Source: Macrosoma leucophasiata
Taxonomy: Eukaryota; Arthropoda; Insecta; Lepidoptera; Hedylidae
Assembly (NCBI GenBank): GCA_036365455.1
Contig: JAWQUS010000027.1
Span: 14,496,501-14,560,500 of the forward strand
DNA: 64,000 bases
Reading direction: 5' to 3'
The notes beneath the pieces were generated by a model, which worked only from the letters and a program-made list of their open reading frames with translations, did not search any database and was not told the DNA's origin. Position numbers and translations under genes: made by a program. This document shows positions 10,190 through 22,274 of this stretch, piece after piece. Each line of letters starts with the position of its first letter. Position 1 is the first letter of the stretch.

Positions 10190-10632
10190 AGAAAAAACCG
10201 ACCAAGTGCGAGTCGAACTCGTGCACGATGGGTTCCGTACAAAAAATTACGTTTGTTGGAAGGTAATAAATGTACAACATAAGACCTAAAAATTCTGAGA
10301 AAATGTTAAGCGTCTACTTGCTACCGTTATTAATATCGAGAAAAAATATACGAAAAAAAATACGTTCACTGTATGCCTCCTTGGACCTCTTAATATTTTC
10401 ATTTTCTTATATTAGTAATTAATTTCGTCTTTATAGCAGTAACAGAAATATATAATTTGTGAAAATGTTAGCTTTCTAGCTATCACTATTTATGAGATAG
10501 GTACAGCCTGGTTACAGACAGACGGACGGACGGACGGACGGACGGACGGACGGACGGACAGACAGACAGACAGACAGCGGAGAAGTAGTAATCCGTAGGG
10601 TCCGTTTTTACCTTTTAGGTACGAAACCCCCT
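10190..10632 (+). repeat. Repeat family A, uninterrupted copy
   Basis: Begins ACCGACCAAGTGCGAGTCGA, passes through TACCGTTATTAATATCGAGA and AGCAGTAACAGAAATATATA, and ends in the GGAC/GACA tetranucleotide block followed by GTAGGGTCCGTTTTTACC and GGTACGAAACCCC. It defines the length (about 440 bp) used to recognise the split copy at 5164-5850. Confidence 0.75.
10518..10577. repeat. Tetranucleotide microsatellite (GGAC)n then (GACA)n
   Basis: A run of GGAC units, then GACA units, forming the 3' part of repeat family A. Short GACA runs occupy the same place in other copies, so the array has expanded here. Confidence 0.9.
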
Positions 10633-11422
10633 AAAAGATAGAAGATAGATACAGAATAGTAAAAAATATTCGATATGATTCTTTAAATTGTCATAACTTT
10701 TTTATTTCTGTATCGATTGACACGAAACAAACTCTAAATGTTTAGTCAAACTTACCACAACATATTAATGAAACTGCAAATCGGATAAGCCATTTCTGAA
10801 ATTAGCGTGCACAAACACACAATTTTCCGGGATAAAAAGTACCCAGTGTTGTGCGCCAAAGGTTAAAGTATAATGATATCAAGTTTCATCGTAATCGGAC
10901 CGGTAGATTTTGTGTGATGCTTGAACAAACAGACAGACAAAAAAAAACTAATCACATATTTGTGTTCGGTATTGATCTAGTAACATCTAATAACATGGTA
11001 TTTATTTTTTTATATTTTTAATGTACAGAATTCACACTTCTACAGTTTTATTATAAGTATAGATGACAACATTATTTTCTTATTACTATAATTATAATAA
11101 ATAACATACCTAGTTCATAACACAAATTAATCATCTCACGTACGTAATATCGCCTTGCCATAAGTAAAATGTAGTACGACACTAATCGACATTTTAGCAT
11201 TCTAGGAGCATTTTGTCAATTATCTAATTGTTACCAAACGGTTAATTTGAATACATCGACAATGTATTCATCTTCGAACGTGGCGAAATTGAACGTATAC
11301 TCCAGCCGCCAGGCCCTTTTCGGTATCTGAACTATCTAAATTATATCGAAGGAAGACAAAAAATGTCTAAAGATACTATATCTTAGCAGCCGTAGAATCT
11401 TGAACACGATTTATATTTTACA
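10633..11422. other. Degenerate repeat sequence
   Basis: Includes a stretch (about 10,690-10,980) with GGATAAAAAGTACCCAGTGT and an ACAGACAGACA run, phrases typical of old Helitron or LINE tails, but I cannot mark ends. The rest is AT-rich with nothing recognised. Confidence 0.35.
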
Positions 11423-11641
11423 CTAGCTGTGCCCGCGACTTCGTCCGCGTGAGAATTTATGAATGTTCAGTATCCACCCGGACGAAGTCGTAGGCGCAGC
11501 TAGTATAAAAGTAGCCTTAGTTACTCCTTATTACATAAGCTATCTGCCAGTGAAAGTCCCGTCGAAATCCTTTAAACAGACACTCAGATTCACAATCTTC
11601 AGATTACAAACAGACACTCCAATGTTTATTATTTGTATAGA
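11423..11641 (-). mobile_element. Short internally deleted Helitron, palindromic 3' end
   Basis: The 3' end is at 11,423 (CTAG...) and the 5' TC is the complement of positions 11,640-11,641, next to ATTTGTATAGA. It shares both ends and the inner AAAGTAGCC...AGTTACTCCTTATTACA block with the longer copy at 12,961-13,513. About 50 bases inside the 3' end, a second CGGACGAAGTCG...GCAGCTAG occurs in reverse orientation, making a palindromic terminus. Confidence 0.65.
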
Positions 11642-12818
11642 TTTATACCTAGAACCTAGGTACTACGTTATTTTAATTTATACCTGTAAAGTTGTTCTCT
11701 ACATTATTTATAACATAAGTAACAATTCTTTGTAAGTGAGATGCTCCAGCTAATAATGTTAAGCAATAATACACAGTAGGTATTAAAAATATTTCTCAAT
11801 GCTCTTCTTCAATCCTTGCTTTCAATCTGTTTTATCCTACTGCGCCTTTACTTCAACGAGCCAAGTCATCAGTCGACGTAAACAACAAAGCGAGGAGCAA
11901 AAAAATCCAAATTATTACACACGCCACGCAATGAAAAAAGCGATATAAACATCCATGCATAAAACGGTGACTAATATCGGCGACAAAAAGTTCAAAAGCT
12001 AATAAGCTTGGTGAATCAATCGGAGTCGTTCCAGGAAAGTATATTCGTCACGAAATATACTTTGCAGATAGATCGCAACGCGAAGCGGAGATTCGATAAA
12101 TAAACCATTTTTCCTTGTCATCTCGTTCCGAGTTACTTCGAAGGATATCCTTTGCTAGGATATTTCATGGCTTCTTTTATACTCATGTTCAAGGTTCATA
12201 TTTACAAGCAGCTGTTGTCAGCAATCTTATCGTCGAGTTTATTGACATATCGGCATCCAGTTTCAATCAAGTATCATGTCATTCGACGAACATAATAATA
12301 CATAAAAAAACCCCAAAACAAAACACGTTGCAATACTGCCGATATAATAGTTTAAGAGTAACTGCTAAATATACTTATTTAATTGAAATCAATGAACTTA
12401 TGTAACACAGTTGGTGAACAAGCAACAGTGTGCAAACAAAGTATAAGACTATTGATATTCTTAGTACAATAACACGGGTCTGGAAAACCTTTGACGGGCG
12501 CCGGGCTAAGCGTCCTTTATCGAGCGACCCCGACCCATATCAACCTCTTTCCCCTCACATGAATAAATAAAAGCTCAATTTGTAGCTGGCGCGTTTAACT
12601 GATATACTGCATCGACGTACAAACATCTCCGGTTTCAACTAACTTTGCCTAGATTGTAAAGGGGAAAACGTTCAAGAGTATTGAATACGGATGGAGTGAT
12701 GAAAGTATGGTAGTACTAGTAGCAGAACACTGGTGATATGACAGCTTTTGTTTTGTTTTTTTTTTTTTGATGTCACAGATAATGAAATTAAAAATAGGAT
12801 TATCACAACACAATTAAG
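11642..12818. other. Intergenic sequence, nothing recognised
   Basis: No motif-bearing frame and no repeat with a second copy in the window. The frame at 12,115-12,405 has no recognisable family features. Confidence 0.4.
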
Positions 12819-12947
12819 ACTGGTGGTAGAGTCCCAGTATCGGAGCTAGCTCGAGGGTGTAGGCACCACCGCATTCTATCTGCCGCCAAACGGTAGTGTT
12901 CAACACTATCGTGTTTCGGTTAGATGGTAATTGAAGGCCTCGTAATA
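12819..12947 (+). repeat. SINE-like family S, head only
   Basis: Matches the family head from CTGGTGGTAGAGTCCCAGT through GGCACCACCGCATT and TGTTCAACACTATCGTGTTT, and stops at GCCTCGTAATAACTTATT. The Helitron end begins 13 bases later, so the 3' half is missing. Confidence 0.65.
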
Positions 12948-12960
12948 ACTTATTACCAAA

Positions 12961-13513
12961 CTAGCTGTGCCCGCGAATTCGTCCACGTGAGAAAAAATAT
13001 GAAGTATCTACCCGGACGAAGTCGTGGGCGCAGCTAGTATAAAAGCTGCCTAAGTTACTCCTTATTACATCAGCTATCTGCCAGTGAAAGACCCGTCAAA
13101 ATCGGAGACACTTAAATTCTATTTATTTGTATGTAGGTATGTATGTATGGATGTATGCAGATAAAAGTAGCCTAAGTTACTCCTTATTACATCAGCTACC
13201 TTCCCGTGGAAGTCCCGTCAAAGTCGGATACACTCCAGTCTACTTATTTGTATGTAGGTATGTATGTATGTATGGATGTATGGAGATAAAAGTAGCCTAA
13301 GTTACTCCTTGTCACATCAGCTATCTGCCAGTGAAAGTCCCATCAAAATCGGCCCAGCCGTTCCCAAGATTAGCCCCGCCAAACAGACAGACAGACAGAC
13401 AAAAATTGTAAAAAATGTTGTTTTGGTATATGTACCGTGTATATATGCATTTAGTAAAAAGCGGTTATTTTAATATTACAAACAGACACTTCAATTTTAT
13501 TTATTTGTATAGA
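12961..13513 (-). mobile_element. Non-autonomous Helitron with internal triplication
   Basis: On the minus strand it begins with TC (complement of 13,512-13,513) after an A and ends with CTAG at 12,961 before a T. It has AATAACCGC...GTCTGTCTGTCTG near the 5' side. A block of about 115 bases containing AGTTACTCCTT...CACATCAGCTA and a GTATGTATG tract is present three times in tandem. As in the shorter copy, the terminal 77 bases hold inverted CTAGCTG...CAGCTAG motifs. Non-coding. Confidence 0.7.
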
Positions 13514-13907
13514 TGCAAATGTGATTGATACTACTTGCATAAGGAACTCTTATTTGAGAGTGTTTTTAAACTTGATATAGATTATTCCTCTGTACGGTCA
13601 TTATAATTTTAAATGTTAAGATATATTTTGGGTACAAATTTAAAAAACCTCACTTATAAAATATCTATTAATCTAGAACTGTAAGATAAACAGGTTATCC
13701 CCAGGAATCAAATGCATTTTTCCTAATTCCTTTTAGCGTGGGGATGAAGAGGTCGTTCGGTATACCGCAAACCATCAATGGAGGTCTTGTGATACAATTT
13801 AGTTTTTCCAATGTTTTCATTTACGGTTATGGTTTGCAATTGGATGAGGGATACAATAAAGAGGAAATTATCAGCTTCTCTAACTCGAGTAGATGTACAA
13901 ATTATAT

Positions 13908-14060
13908 TTTAAAAACGATCAAGTTCCAGTCGAACTTGTTCACAGGGCTCCGTACAATTTTGGGATTCTCTACTTTACCATAAGAGGTACTACAGACTTC
14001 TCCTGGATTTTCCTATTATCTATAGGTAAATAACTATTTTCCGTACTTTAGGATTCCGTA
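13908..14060 (+). repeat. Repeat family A, degenerate fragment
   Basis: Contains CAAGTTCCAGTCGAACTTGT followed by a GGCTCCGTAC-type phrase, a diverged version of the family A head. The later match is weak. Confidence 0.4.
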
Positions 14061-14477
14061 CGCAAAGATTAAACACCTACCCTACCTACCCTTGGGACCC
14101 TATTACCACGGCCTAAAGAACGTATTGATTACCTACAGTCATCCGACGCACGTACGTGTAATGACAGAGCAATAGTGCTGGACGCGCGACGCGAGCGGTC
14201 CCAAGTACCTACGCCATACAAAAACTATCAACTACTTGGTATTCACCGTGAAAAGTTGGAAGATTTAAATATTTTCTAACCTCACTTTAACTTCATTTTA
14301 ATTTATATTATTATATATGTATATTTTACTTGCCTACTTACTAACTAAATGGGTGATTCCATTCGACAAAAACCGCTTTTTTTTGTCGCCATAACTTTTT
14401 AATTAAGTGCTGTGAGCTTCTCTATTAGTGTATTTAAAACGTAATTATCTTCTAATGTCATGCCCTTTAGGGGCACT

Positions 14478-14745
14478 CACTTTAGGTTGTTTATCTGTCT
14501 GTTTGTCAGCACGTTGTATCTCATGAACCGTGTTAGCTAGAGTTAAAATTTACACAGATATAATGTATTTCTGTTGCAGCTAACAACAAATATACTACGA
14601 GTAAGACCTGAATAAAATATAAACATTTAACGGGGGGTGGGGCTCCCGTACAACAGACATGTTTATTTTTGCCTTTTTTAAAGATAATGGTACCTGAGGA
14701 ATCATTCGTGCACGATTCCAAATCTGACTTAGCCGGGTTTTTTTT
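14478..14745 (-). repeat. Repeat family A, inverted diverged copy
   Basis: The reverse complement gives GCCGGGT-like head, GCACGAATGATTCC, GGTACC, CAGAAATACATTATATC and ATGAGATACA, in family A order. It ends in a GACAAACAGACAGA run (plus-strand 14,495-14,510). Confidence 0.55.
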
Positions 14746-15334
14746 ATTTTTTGGCCTAGTAGTTTCCGAGAAAAAAGGGCAAAGAATAAATAAAATAATA
14801 CCTAATCTTCGTTTTTTTTAAATAACTTCCAAACTGTTTATTTATAAATCAAAAAACTTTAACTGAATGTTTAACAAAAACCAAACAATCATTTTGCAGG
14901 TACCCTCGGTTACAATGCAAAGCGAAACGTATACCTACTCAAGTAACATAATTCTATTTAAAATATTTGTATTGTCAGGAGAGAAACGTGTGACGGTACA
15001 CGAGGGAAGTGTTGAACGCAATATCCAATGTCAGTTTACCCGACTAGGCTCATTCCATTCAAAGGGGGAATTAATGATGACGTGAGCTGTCTGTGTGCTG
15101 TCAGAATAGTACGTAATACGTTTAAAGCTATTATGTACCCTTCCTAAATGATAACTGATGTACGGTCACCGTCAAAATTATGTTTGAACATGTGTGGGAA
15201 TCACTTCTGCAGCTTACTTATCAATTAGAGCGACTGTTCAACTAACCACTGTGAGATACATACCTACGTCTTTTCACTTAGTCGGCTGCGGACAAAGGGC
15301 AGCACTAGTTCAAGAAGTAGATAAGTAGTACGTT

Positions 15335-15480
15335 CATCATCATCACCCTTGCCGAAAGACGTCCACAGCTGAACAAAGCTTTCCCCAAAGACACCCACAA
15401 CAGTGTTTGTGCGTCATTAGGGGAGAATATGCCATAATCGCTACGCTTGGCGAATTGGCGATCGCAGTGTCAGTAGCAGT
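15335..15480 (+). repeat. Interspersed repeat (GAAAGACGTCC...GCCATAAT family), copy 2
   Basis: Second copy of the repeat at 9985-10,150; both read CATCATCAT, then GAAAGACGTCCA, then GAATATGCCATAATCGC and CTTGGC. Confidence 0.6.
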
Positions 15481-15495
15481 TTAAACAGAGGCAGA

Positions 15496-15712
15496 GAATA
15501 TGTAACAATACTACGTATAGAATGGACACTTCGACTTCCCGCCTAATTTCCCCGCATCACCCAACTTCCTCCTCTCTTATGGGCGACGGTTGGTATTTTT
15601 ACGTGCTACGCACACAGGTGCACGTAAATACACGTCACTGATTAATGTCTGTGTAATGGAGACCAAATAAAGCGTTTGTATGGAATTTTAGCGGAGTGTC
15701 CGCGGTGTCACA
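15496..15712 (+). repeat. Interspersed repeat family B, copy 1
   Basis: About 217 bases shared with 58,003-58,215 (minus) and 59,322-59,468 (plus). Shared words are ATACTACGTATAGAATG, CTCTTATGGGCGACG, GTGCTACGCACACAGGTGC, ACACGTCACTGATTRATGTC and GGCGGAGTGTCCGCGGTGT. Class unknown; no coding frame. Confidence 0.7.
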
Positions 15713-15889
15713 AGCTAATTAAGTAAAAAGATTAAACCCACAATAACCCCTAAAGACATCTGCGGACCATAGTCGAAGTAATAAAATCGTCATTAACTCT
15801 TTCATAGCAAAGGTCATGTATGGCAGTCAGTGTCAAGCAGCAGGAGCTGAACTAGGTCATCTGCGTAAACACGTTTGTTGAGATCTTTA

Positions 15890-16010
15890 ATTACTATTAC
15901 AGAGACATAACAACTAAGGTCTCAGGGGTGGCAACGCCTTCTTTCATCATCTGGATTTTGATCTCTGCTTTTTGCGAAGATGTCTCTAGGATGCAGTCAT
16001 TAAATAAAAT
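15890..16010 (+). repeat. SINE-like family S, degenerate 3' part
   Basis: ACAGAGACATAACAACTAAG, GTCTCAGGGGTGGCAACGC and GATGCAGTCATTAA follow the order of the family tail, but the middle is diverged. Confidence 0.45.
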
Positions 16011-16977
16011 ATGGATGGTCATTTCGTACCTTCGTTACGTAAAAACAATGCGAAAGATTAGTCCTCAATATTAATTGAGCTCTAGATTCAAGCTAATAAA
16101 GCATCTTCAGTTGCAGCTATAGAAAGAATCGATTATTTTAGCCAACAAATTAACAGAAGCAATTCCCTTTACGCCAAGGCTGTTGACGTTTAAAGTGTGT
16201 TCTTGAAAACATTTTAACGTTGATTGGAGAACGGAGAGAGGTATGGTTAAATTGTAACTAAGATGGAGCTCAATTATTTTGTTTTTTACATGTTTAGTCT
16301 TTATTTGTCCTTGTTAGTTCATTCTTAAACCGTGTTAGATAAAAAAGACAATTCATTGATCCGAGATACAACGTTACCTAGTTACAAATGGGTAATAAAG
16401 CAAACATATAGCCATAATTATATGTGTAGGTATGTCAAAGAGAATTGTGATCCTCTGGACGAAGTCTATAATAAGTACCTTAATACAGTAACTGGAAAGC
16501 TCATAAACTGCCAATAGTATTTGACAGCTTAAACTGTGTATAGCTGCCCTACACTAACAATCAACTTATGTCACAAAATCAGATCTCGGCCCCAAGCGAC
16601 GTGTGTCCTACACCGGCTACACCTATCCTATTTCTAGACAGTGACCCATGAACGCCGGTGACCCACTCCATATTAGTATTAAAGATACAAAAACTTTATT
16701 TACGATAAATACCTATTCACTTTCCAACAAAGAGGAACAGCAATTCTTTGGACGATCTTGGGCGATCACGTATCTATATCGGGAGTTAGACAAGAATAAA
16801 TTTGATAAATATTTAATGTTTTTAATACTATATCTTATCAATGAAAATATGATAATGTTTATAATAATATGTTATGATAAAATATGATAGTGTTCAATTA
16901 TTCGTTAATTGAACATCTATATATCTAATTCATCAATCAATCTAATTTCATCTTTCGCTATTAACACTATCTTATTA
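16011..16977. other. AT-rich intergenic sequence, nothing recognised
   Basis: Frames of 61-79 codons at 16,332-16,517 and 16,648-16,887 have no conserved motif. No paired repeats seen. Confidence 0.4.
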
Positions 16978-17123
16978 CCCCCTTATTCATAAACGTATTT
17001 TAGCTTAAGTGTTGCTCATCTCTCCTTTGTCTTTTTCTATCCTGCACATTTGACAATGCAACTGACAAAGACAAAACTTTCTATAGCTAAAACGTATCTA
17101 ATGTACGTTTATGAATAAGGGGG
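16978..17123. mobile_element. PIF/Harbinger-like MITE, TTA-flanked
   Basis: A 146-bp element with perfect terminal inverted repeats of at least 19 bases (CCCCCTTATTCATAAACGT / its complement at 17,105-17,123) and a TTA on each side (16,975-16,977 and 17,124-17,126). A TTA/TAA duplication with short TIRs is the PIF/Harbinger pattern. A second copy lies around 29,755-30,866. Confidence 0.8.
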
Positions 17124-17611
17124 TTAGATTAGGATCGCCAACATTGAATCCAAGTAACGAAATTTCTATCCTTATTTTGCCTACTTTATTAATATGCCAT
17201 TTTCACAATTGCAAACGATATTGTTATCATTATATTTATATTTATAGAGTAAATAACAACAAGGCAGGACATCAAATCGTATTATATTCGGTCTCGGATA
17301 ATCCAATGCAAATAATAACGTTATGAACGCCAAAGGACCACGCGGCCAGTGAGTCATTCAGGGAAACCCTTTCGTGACTCAATTGCTAATCGCAAACATC
17401 AAGAATCACCCTAATGATATTGTACTGTTTAACATTTAAATGACTATTTTCGTGAAATAAAATAGCATCAGTACAAGTGGACTACGTGCGTGCGTAATTA
17501 GTAAGAATTACACACGAAACTAAAATAGAAAGCGTTTTTAGGTCTTAGCTCTTTTTATGAATTTTAAATCAACGTAAACATACACTACAACTGGCTTAAT
17601 TATAGTTTTTA
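17124..17611. other. Intergenic sequence, nothing recognised
   Basis: AT-rich spacer between two MITEs; no frame with family features and no paired repeats found. Confidence 0.4.
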
Positions 17612-17702
17612 GGACTCGTATCAATTTATGCGTTTTGTGTCGGAAATGCACCGCTTGGGCACTGCAGCGGTCCAACACAAAACGCATAAATTGAAAGAGC
17701 CC
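17612..17702. mobile_element. 91-bp TTA-flanked palindromic MITE
   Basis: Arms of about 30 bases (GGACTCGTATCAATTTATGC... and its near complement ending GAGCCC) surround a centre with a second small hairpin around TGCACCGCTTGGGCACTGCA. A TTA lies on each side (17,609-17,611 and 17,703-17,705), again PIF/Harbinger-like. The TIR starts GGRCTC, similar to the 29,828 element. Confidence 0.7.
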
Positions 17703-18983
17703 TTACAGCATTCAAAATCACACAACTCACCGCTTTGCTTTGTCTTGATAAAGTAAAATAATAGTTTAAAATAGTAAAATTGAGAAAGACCGAAGAAGAC
17801 ATAGAAATCATTATTTTAAGAGGCTCACAGTCCTGAAGTTAAATCAATCGTGTCTGGTTTTCGGACACTGAACCTGTTTAAATAATCTAAATAGCCTAAG
17901 TAGAAAGATAAGTTGGGTTGAAATAATAATGTTGCCTCCTTGTTGCCTCATAATAATATATAGCAATAGGTATAAATAAATATAGGCATAGAGACACAAC
18001 ATATCTAGCCTTAGTAGCAGCAACAAATTATAGGATACCTATGAAGCGAAAAAAAATAATATTATGCTATGCAGGTAGGTTTGCTACTTCATTCACATAA
18101 AGTAATCAAATGATTTAATCGATTTGAAATAAACAGCACGTATGGCGTATCACTATGAATAATTGAGTGCGTTCATAGGAATGAGTGTGCCCTCACCGCT
18201 ACTGTTTGCGGCACAATTCCAACAAGTCATTGCTAAACTCATCTGTAAACACTTGAGTACACGTGCGGCTCGTTGGTATACTTTTTAAATGAACCCATTT
18301 TGAGTTAATTATAACCCTAGTTTTCGATATCTTAGGTGCAGCAAGAGGTCACATAAAATATAACCTAAAGTAATACTTTATATGACCTCTACCAAAGGTA
18401 AGTAGAACCTACTTCTTTCAAGATACTGCAAACAAAGTTTAACAAAGATATACCTACCCCAATTGACAACATTTCATATTTTTAACCTACATGTTTTATT
18501 ACATTATTCAAAAGTTAATCCAAAACTAGGCGACCCGTGTTTAACCATTTTTCGAAATTTTGTACTTTTCATTCATAATTTCTACTTTGAAAGTAAGTGT
18601 ATTCTAAAAAGACGTATGCGCCATATGACGTCACAATGGCGACGTGGAATGGCGATAGAACCATTGCTTTGTGTCGTGACCCTTTAAAAAAAATTTAGGT
18701 GTCACTGTCTTGTCGTTGTCAGCTTGTCAAACTCGATGTAGGGCTGTGATCTTTTTATTTTAAAAATATCAGTACCAGTGTTCGATATATCGAAAAAATT
18801 ATCGATATAATTTTTAAAAAATATTTGACTCTGCGTGTCGTCGATTAATCTCTTCCATGATCCAACTACAAATAAAAAATATCAATATTATATCAACAGC
18901 CTGAGGGCTAAGTCGTTGTTTAAGACTTTAAAACTTTTTTTTTTAATAAATAAATTCGTAGCAGCTTTTCATAGACTTCGTAG
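17703..18983. other. Intergenic sequence with one small hairpin
   Basis: An imperfect hairpin at 18,346-18,393 (AGAGGTCACATAAAA...TTATATGACCTCT) is the only structure noted. No coding or repeat ends recognised. Confidence 0.4.
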
Positions 18984-19397
18984 TAGGGATGGCGATTCTT
19001 TCTGAAATAAATCAATGTTCAAATCGAAGTGTCCAAAATCCATCCACGATTAAATCGACATTGAAAAAATCTATCTTCAATTATCGATCTATTTTTGATT
19101 TGGGATATGTAATACTAAATTTCAAGGAAAACAGACGACCAAAAAAAAGAAATTCAACAGTTCAACAGTGTTAAACGTTAAATTTTATGATCTGTATGTT
19201 TCCTATGTCCCTATGTGAATTAACCTAAAAGATCGATCTTCGATTTTCCAGGGTATAGTATCGATTCACTAGATCAATCCAGTACTGTGGATCGATTTAA
19301 ATAAATTATTATAATTATTTAAATAAGAATCGATTTTTTGGTGCCTAAAGATCGCTTTTCCGATTAATCGATCTCAGGTCTCGGATCACCATCCCTA
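18984..19397. mobile_element. TA-flanked MITE rich in ATCGAT, copy 1
   Basis: Begins TAGGGATGGCGATTC and ends with the near complement ATCACCATCCCTA. The TA at each outer edge fits a Tc1/mariner-type target duplication. It is dense in GATCGAT/AATCGAT words. Copy 2 is 49,350-49,906. No intact frame. Confidence 0.65.
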
Positions 19398-22270
19398 CTT
19401 CCTAGTTTTATACTTTGACATTGACGTATCCGTATCAATTTGACACATCTTGTCACAGAGTATGTAACAATAATGTTTTCATCTAAAGATAGGCAATGGT
19501 AACTACTTCATTCCACCATAAAAATGACGTCATCACATGTTTTTCGTTTTATTTATTTTTCACTGAAATTAAGAAATAAAAAAATACAAAACATATATAT
19601 TTGAACTCAGAAAAGAAAAATAAAGAAACGGTATTTTTCTTTTAGAGGGTCGTGTCAAATTTGAAATGTTGTCAATTATGGCCAACTTTCAAAATTCATT
19701 TATTTACTTTAAACGTTCACTCCTGGTCACCAACTTACACATGGTGTTCCAAATATCATCTCAAATGATCCAGTAGGTACCTTCGGAGCAGCTGATTTGC
19801 TCCGAAGCTACATTTACCATCAATGTGAACCACCATTAATTTACATTTACCCAGATAGACAGACAAAACAGACAAACGGGTGATCCTATAAGGGTCCGTA
19901 TCTGCTTTTGAGGTACGGAATCTTAAAAATCATTCTGAACAAAAACACAACAGTTTGGGTAAAATGTTAAAGAACGAAAAAAGGTATTGACAACGAAACA
20001 GTCAATAAACAAAATATTACCACCGATGAAAAGTATCAAAAGAAACAAAAATAAACCACAAAAGGCACAACCTTTGAAACTCGGAACAACAAATTGGCTT
20101 ATAATGCAACTTGTTTAACGTGGAAAAGGAATGGGTAACGATATTTGTTTTCATTTAACCTACTTGATGGTGGGGCGCGAGCGTAACGTAAATGGTCACA
20201 CGATACAGCTGCTAATAGTCAGGGTCGATAAGCAAGCCGAAGTGGATATGTAGATGATACGGCCCCTCCAGGAAAACATTTAATGTGACTGTATTGATGC
20301 GGGGCGATATAATTGAATTGTATTCCTACACACTGCTAACAGAATGCTACATTCCCCAACATCAACGCCACTAACAAGTCACAATTTCATTAAAATTGAT
20401 ATTGAATTACAATTCATTCTAGTGTTACAAACATTAAGATGACTTTGTCGTTATAGAATATTAGGTACCTACATGCATAGCGCAGAAATCTGAATGATAA
20501 AATATATCAGCATTACCTGTTCTGCTCCTAGACGTTTCTTTTTAAGTTACATTATTGTATCAGAGAGATCAATCAATATGGAATAAAAGGTATAAAATGT
20601 TGTCTAGTCAAGTTCAAGTCCACGGTTTGCACCTGCCGCGCAAGATGGAATAGTGTGTTGCATGGGCGAGGTAAAGTAACCTCAAAGTTGCAAAGCGTGC
20701 AAGAATGTCCACTTTTTTTAGGCATACAGCAAACACTTTTTGTTAGATCAGCATAGCAACCTTGACTCGATCCCCTTGGCAACGATTCTGTGGGAACGAT
20801 TGAGAACATACGTTTCGTTTTGTTCTGTCCGTCTGGAGAACATGTGAGCTGAAGCGCATCCGGTAGACTCCTCGCGGTCGTAAGCAACTTGACATTACGG
20901 GCTGAGTGTTTATTTATCAGCCTTTGTTAAAATGAGGTACACGTCGTACAAGATTAATGAGGACTCCACACGCACAGCGATACAAAACGTTCTCGGTACG
21001 TAACAAATGTTTTTGTCGATGTAATTATTCCATCTACAATACTATTATAGATACCGCTGTGATTTAAGATAAGCTCATTTTCATACAATGTATTTACGAA
21101 AATACGCGTATTAACGACATTTTATTAGTGTTTTTACTAGGTAAGGAGGTATGGAACGAGAAGTTTTAAAACGATTTAGATAAAACGGAGAATACTGGAC
21201 TGATGAAATTAATACACTCATTCTTTCCATTGGCGACTGCGTTTGCTTGGATAGAAAATTCCAGTGTTGTTATTAAGTATACTACTCGAATCCGGGACTT
21301 CAGTCGCGTGGTAATGTACGTACTATCATTAATGTTCAGATAATTTTGATAAATAAAATCTACAGATTAATATTGAAATTCGTCCGAACTAATCATTATC
21401 GTTTCACCCGAAAGTTGGACTAAATCCTGCACCAAAGATGTCCTATTGCATTACATATTATTATATGGGGGATATGGTATAATCGCCACGCTTGGTTGGT
21501 TGCTGGTTCGCACTCTACGGCGACAAGCCCTTAGCTCATTAGTGTATCTTTCTAATATGAATTAAATAATAAACTGGCGAATGCGAATGTGTCATATTAT
21601 GTCGTCTATGGTATACTATATTACTATTCAGTTCATTACCGTAACTACTAGGGGCGCTGAATGATTTAGCATACAATAATTAACTAAGGCAGCCGTCTAT
21701 AGTAGAACCTTGTCTAAGCTAAAAGTAGGCACAGAAAACTAGTAAGGTATAAAATATTGTTATTGTATTTGTTTGAGACGCTCTCCACCCAGTGTGGGCG
21801 GTGTGCCTCATTTAATAGAGCAATAAAAAATGTTCGACGCAGCTTACGTAATCCGTATTATTTCCGCGTCGGATCAGCGGAGGTCAACGTGCGTATGATC
21901 TCGCCTTTAGACGCCATTATCAGTCTTGTTTTGAAATGAAGCCTTAGTTAATCATTGATGCGATTTGTTATTATACGGAAAATTAAGGTGCGTGAGCCAG
22001 ATGGTTCCTGGCATTCGACAAATCAATATAAATGTGAAAGTTTCTTAGGATGAAGGTTTTACTCTTTCACGCAATAACTATCAAACGGTTGTGTGTGAGA
22101 CTTTTTGAAGTAAAAACTTCTTTGACATCGTTGTGATTTGAAAATCGATGAAACGAAAAAGCGACAGTTAAGAGATAGACACATAAATTCATAAGAATTA
22201 ACGTATGAGAAAAAGAGCTAGGAAGCACTTTTGAAAATCATAGAGGTGGTAACTGTTAATCGGAAACAAA
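19398..22270. other. Long intergenic stretch; only a repeat tail recognised
   Basis: A family A tail is likely at 19,850-19,925 (CAGACAGACAA..., GGGTCCGTATCTGCTTTTGA, GGTACGGAAT). Partial relatives of other repeats occur at 21,400-21,520 (GATATGGTATAATCGCCACG). Apart from these I see no coding exon I can support. Confidence 0.4.
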
Positions 22271-22274
22271 TTAA

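Noticed and set aside
20573..20887. 104-codon minus-strand frame with several cysteines
   Set aside because: No family motif, no splice partners and no spacing pattern of a zinc finger.
20932..20999. Possible small first exon (MRYTSYKINEDS... then a GTACGT donor)
   Set aside because: A start codon and donor alone occur by chance; no downstream exon or promoter could be linked to it.
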